A stretch of 8,657 nucleotides of DNA from Alphaproteobacteria bacterium (GTDB taxonomy: Bacteria > Pseudomonadota > Alphaproteobacteria > Elsterales > Elsteraceae): assembly GCA_013297545.1 (NCBI GenBank), contig JAAFHH010000103.1:1-8657 (forward strand). The letters are read 5' to 3'. The notes below the pieces were generated by a model. That model worked only from the letters and a program-made list of their open reading frames with translations, searched no databases and had not been told where the DNA came from. A program made the translations under genes and the position numbers. Each line of letters begins with the position of its first letter. Position 1 is the stretch's first letter. Of this stretch, positions 7,870 through 8,657 are shown one piece after another.

Positions 7870-8657
7870 TCACTTATTGTAGGGGTCAGCGGCGTCGCGC
7901 AGACCATCGCCGAGGAAGTTGAGCGCCATCACCGCGACCACCACAGCCGCCCCTGGCGCGAACAACCAGGGGGCGGTTGCGATCGAGCGGATGTTCTGCG
8001 CTTCCCGCAGCAGCACGCCCCAGGAGATGGTGGGCGGCTGCAGGCCAAGGCCGAGGAAGGAGAGCGAGGTCTCCGCCAAAATCATCGCCGGGATGGCGAG
8101 CGTGATGCTGGCGATGATGTGGCTCATGAAGCTTGGCAGCATGTGACGGAAGATGATCCGGCCTTCGGAGGCGCCGTCGAGACGCGCTGCTGTGACGAAT
8201 TCCTCCGTGCGCAGGCTCAAGAACCGGCCACGCACGACGCGGGCAAGCTGCGCCCAACTGGTCAGCGCCAGGATCATGGTGATCATGAAGTACTGGGTGG
8301 TCGCCGGCCAATCTTGCGGCAATGCTGCTGCCATCGCGAGCCAGATCGGGATCGTCGGCAGCGACAGGATAAACTCGATCACCCGCTGGATGACGAAATC
8401 GGTCTTGCCGCCGTAGTAGCCAGAAATCCCGCCAAGCACGACCCCGATGGTCAGCGAGAGGAACACACCCACCAGGCCAACCGAGAGCGAGATCTGGGTG
8501 CCCTGCACCATCCGGCTCCACACGCAGCGACCGAGCCGGTCAGCACCCAGGATATAGAGCGGCTGGCGCGGCGCGCTGCTGCCGACCAGGTGGATGTCGG
8601 TCTCGAACAGGCCGAGGACGGAGTAGGTGTAGCCGCGCGCGAAAAACGTGAGGTAGA
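7870..8657 (-). CDS. OppC/DppC-type ABC permease, 5' end off the window
   Basis: 261 visible residues; the start lies beyond the right edge. The frame is open through the GTG at 8523, which is an internal Val and not the start. The first ~30 visible residues (FARGYTYSVLGLFETDIHL) resemble the periplasmic loop after the first membrane helix in this permease subfamily. LGADRLGRCVWSRM then leads into the transmembrane core, with about five hydrophobic segments. The cytoplasmic EAA loop is clear: EEFVTAARLDGAS followed by IIFRHMLP, where the ATPase docks. The end, GDGLRDAADPYNK, is the usual family C-terminus. The position normally written GRD reads GRC here. The stop abuts the ATPase start. Other expected parts (OppB-like permease, binding protein) would lie to the right, outside the window. 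Confidence 0.93.
   Translation of the reverse strand, partial: YLTFFARGYTYSVLGLFETDIHLVGSSAPRQPLYILGADRLGRCVWSRMVQGTQISLSVGLVGVFLSLTIGVVLGGISGYYGGKTDFVIQRVIEFILSLPTIPIWLAMAAALPQDWPATTQYFMITMILALTSWAQLARVVRGRFLSLRTEEFVTAARLDGASEGRIIFRHMLPSFMSHIIASITLAIPAMILAETSLSFLGLGLQPPTISWGVLLREAQNIRSIATAPWLFAPGAAVVVAVMALNFLGDGLRDAADPYNK

Noticed and set aside
8521..8523. GTG at 8523 as the permease start
   Set aside because: The frame continues upstream with conserved permease sequence (LGADRLGRC and the periplasmic segment), so this is an internal Val codon.

Overview
The window is high-GC (roughly low-to-mid 60s % by eye) and almost entirely coding. All six genes lie on the minus strand, so transcription runs from right to left. 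The GC content, dipeptide-type ABC transporter, sugar-acid dehydratase, RraA-family protein and CHAT/TPR protein would fit a proteobacterium, perhaps an alphaproteobacterium. This placement is inference; no rRNA or other phylogenetic marker is present. No stretch over 300 bases lacks a gene, and the largest intergenic gap is about 54 bases.

Right to middle (8657 to 4248) is a transport and catabolism cluster. It starts with the 3' part of an OppC/DppC-type permease gene, running off the right edge. A fused double ATP-binding protein follows, its GTG start directly abutting the permease stop. Next are an enolase-superfamily acid-sugar dehydratase of galactonate-dehydratase type and an RraA/HMG-aldolase-family protein. 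Together they suggest uptake of a sugar-acid-like solute, dehydration to a 2-keto-3-deoxy acid, and a retro-aldol cleavage or decarboxylation. The substrate cannot be read from the sequence.

Middle to left (4193 to 1) holds two genes of different character in the same direction. The first encodes a secreted lipoprotein with an alpha/beta-hydrolase domain; its Shine-Dalgarno places the start at the second of two ATGs. Fourteen bases after its stop begins a very long open frame covering positions 2907 to 1 without a stop (969 codons visible). It reads as a CHAT caspase-like protease domain with its His and Cys, then a STAND/NB-ARC-like NTPase, then a TPR array. The last TPR units are nearly identical at the DNA level and run off the left edge. 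A plain ORF list that requires a stop codon would miss this gene.

The CHAT-NTPase-TPR protein is the most interesting item. Its effector-switch-sensor order is that of STAND signalling proteins, several of which act in bacterial antiviral defence. Its tight pairing with a lipoprotein hydrolase, downstream of a catabolic operon, is unexplained. Immune function is inference only.
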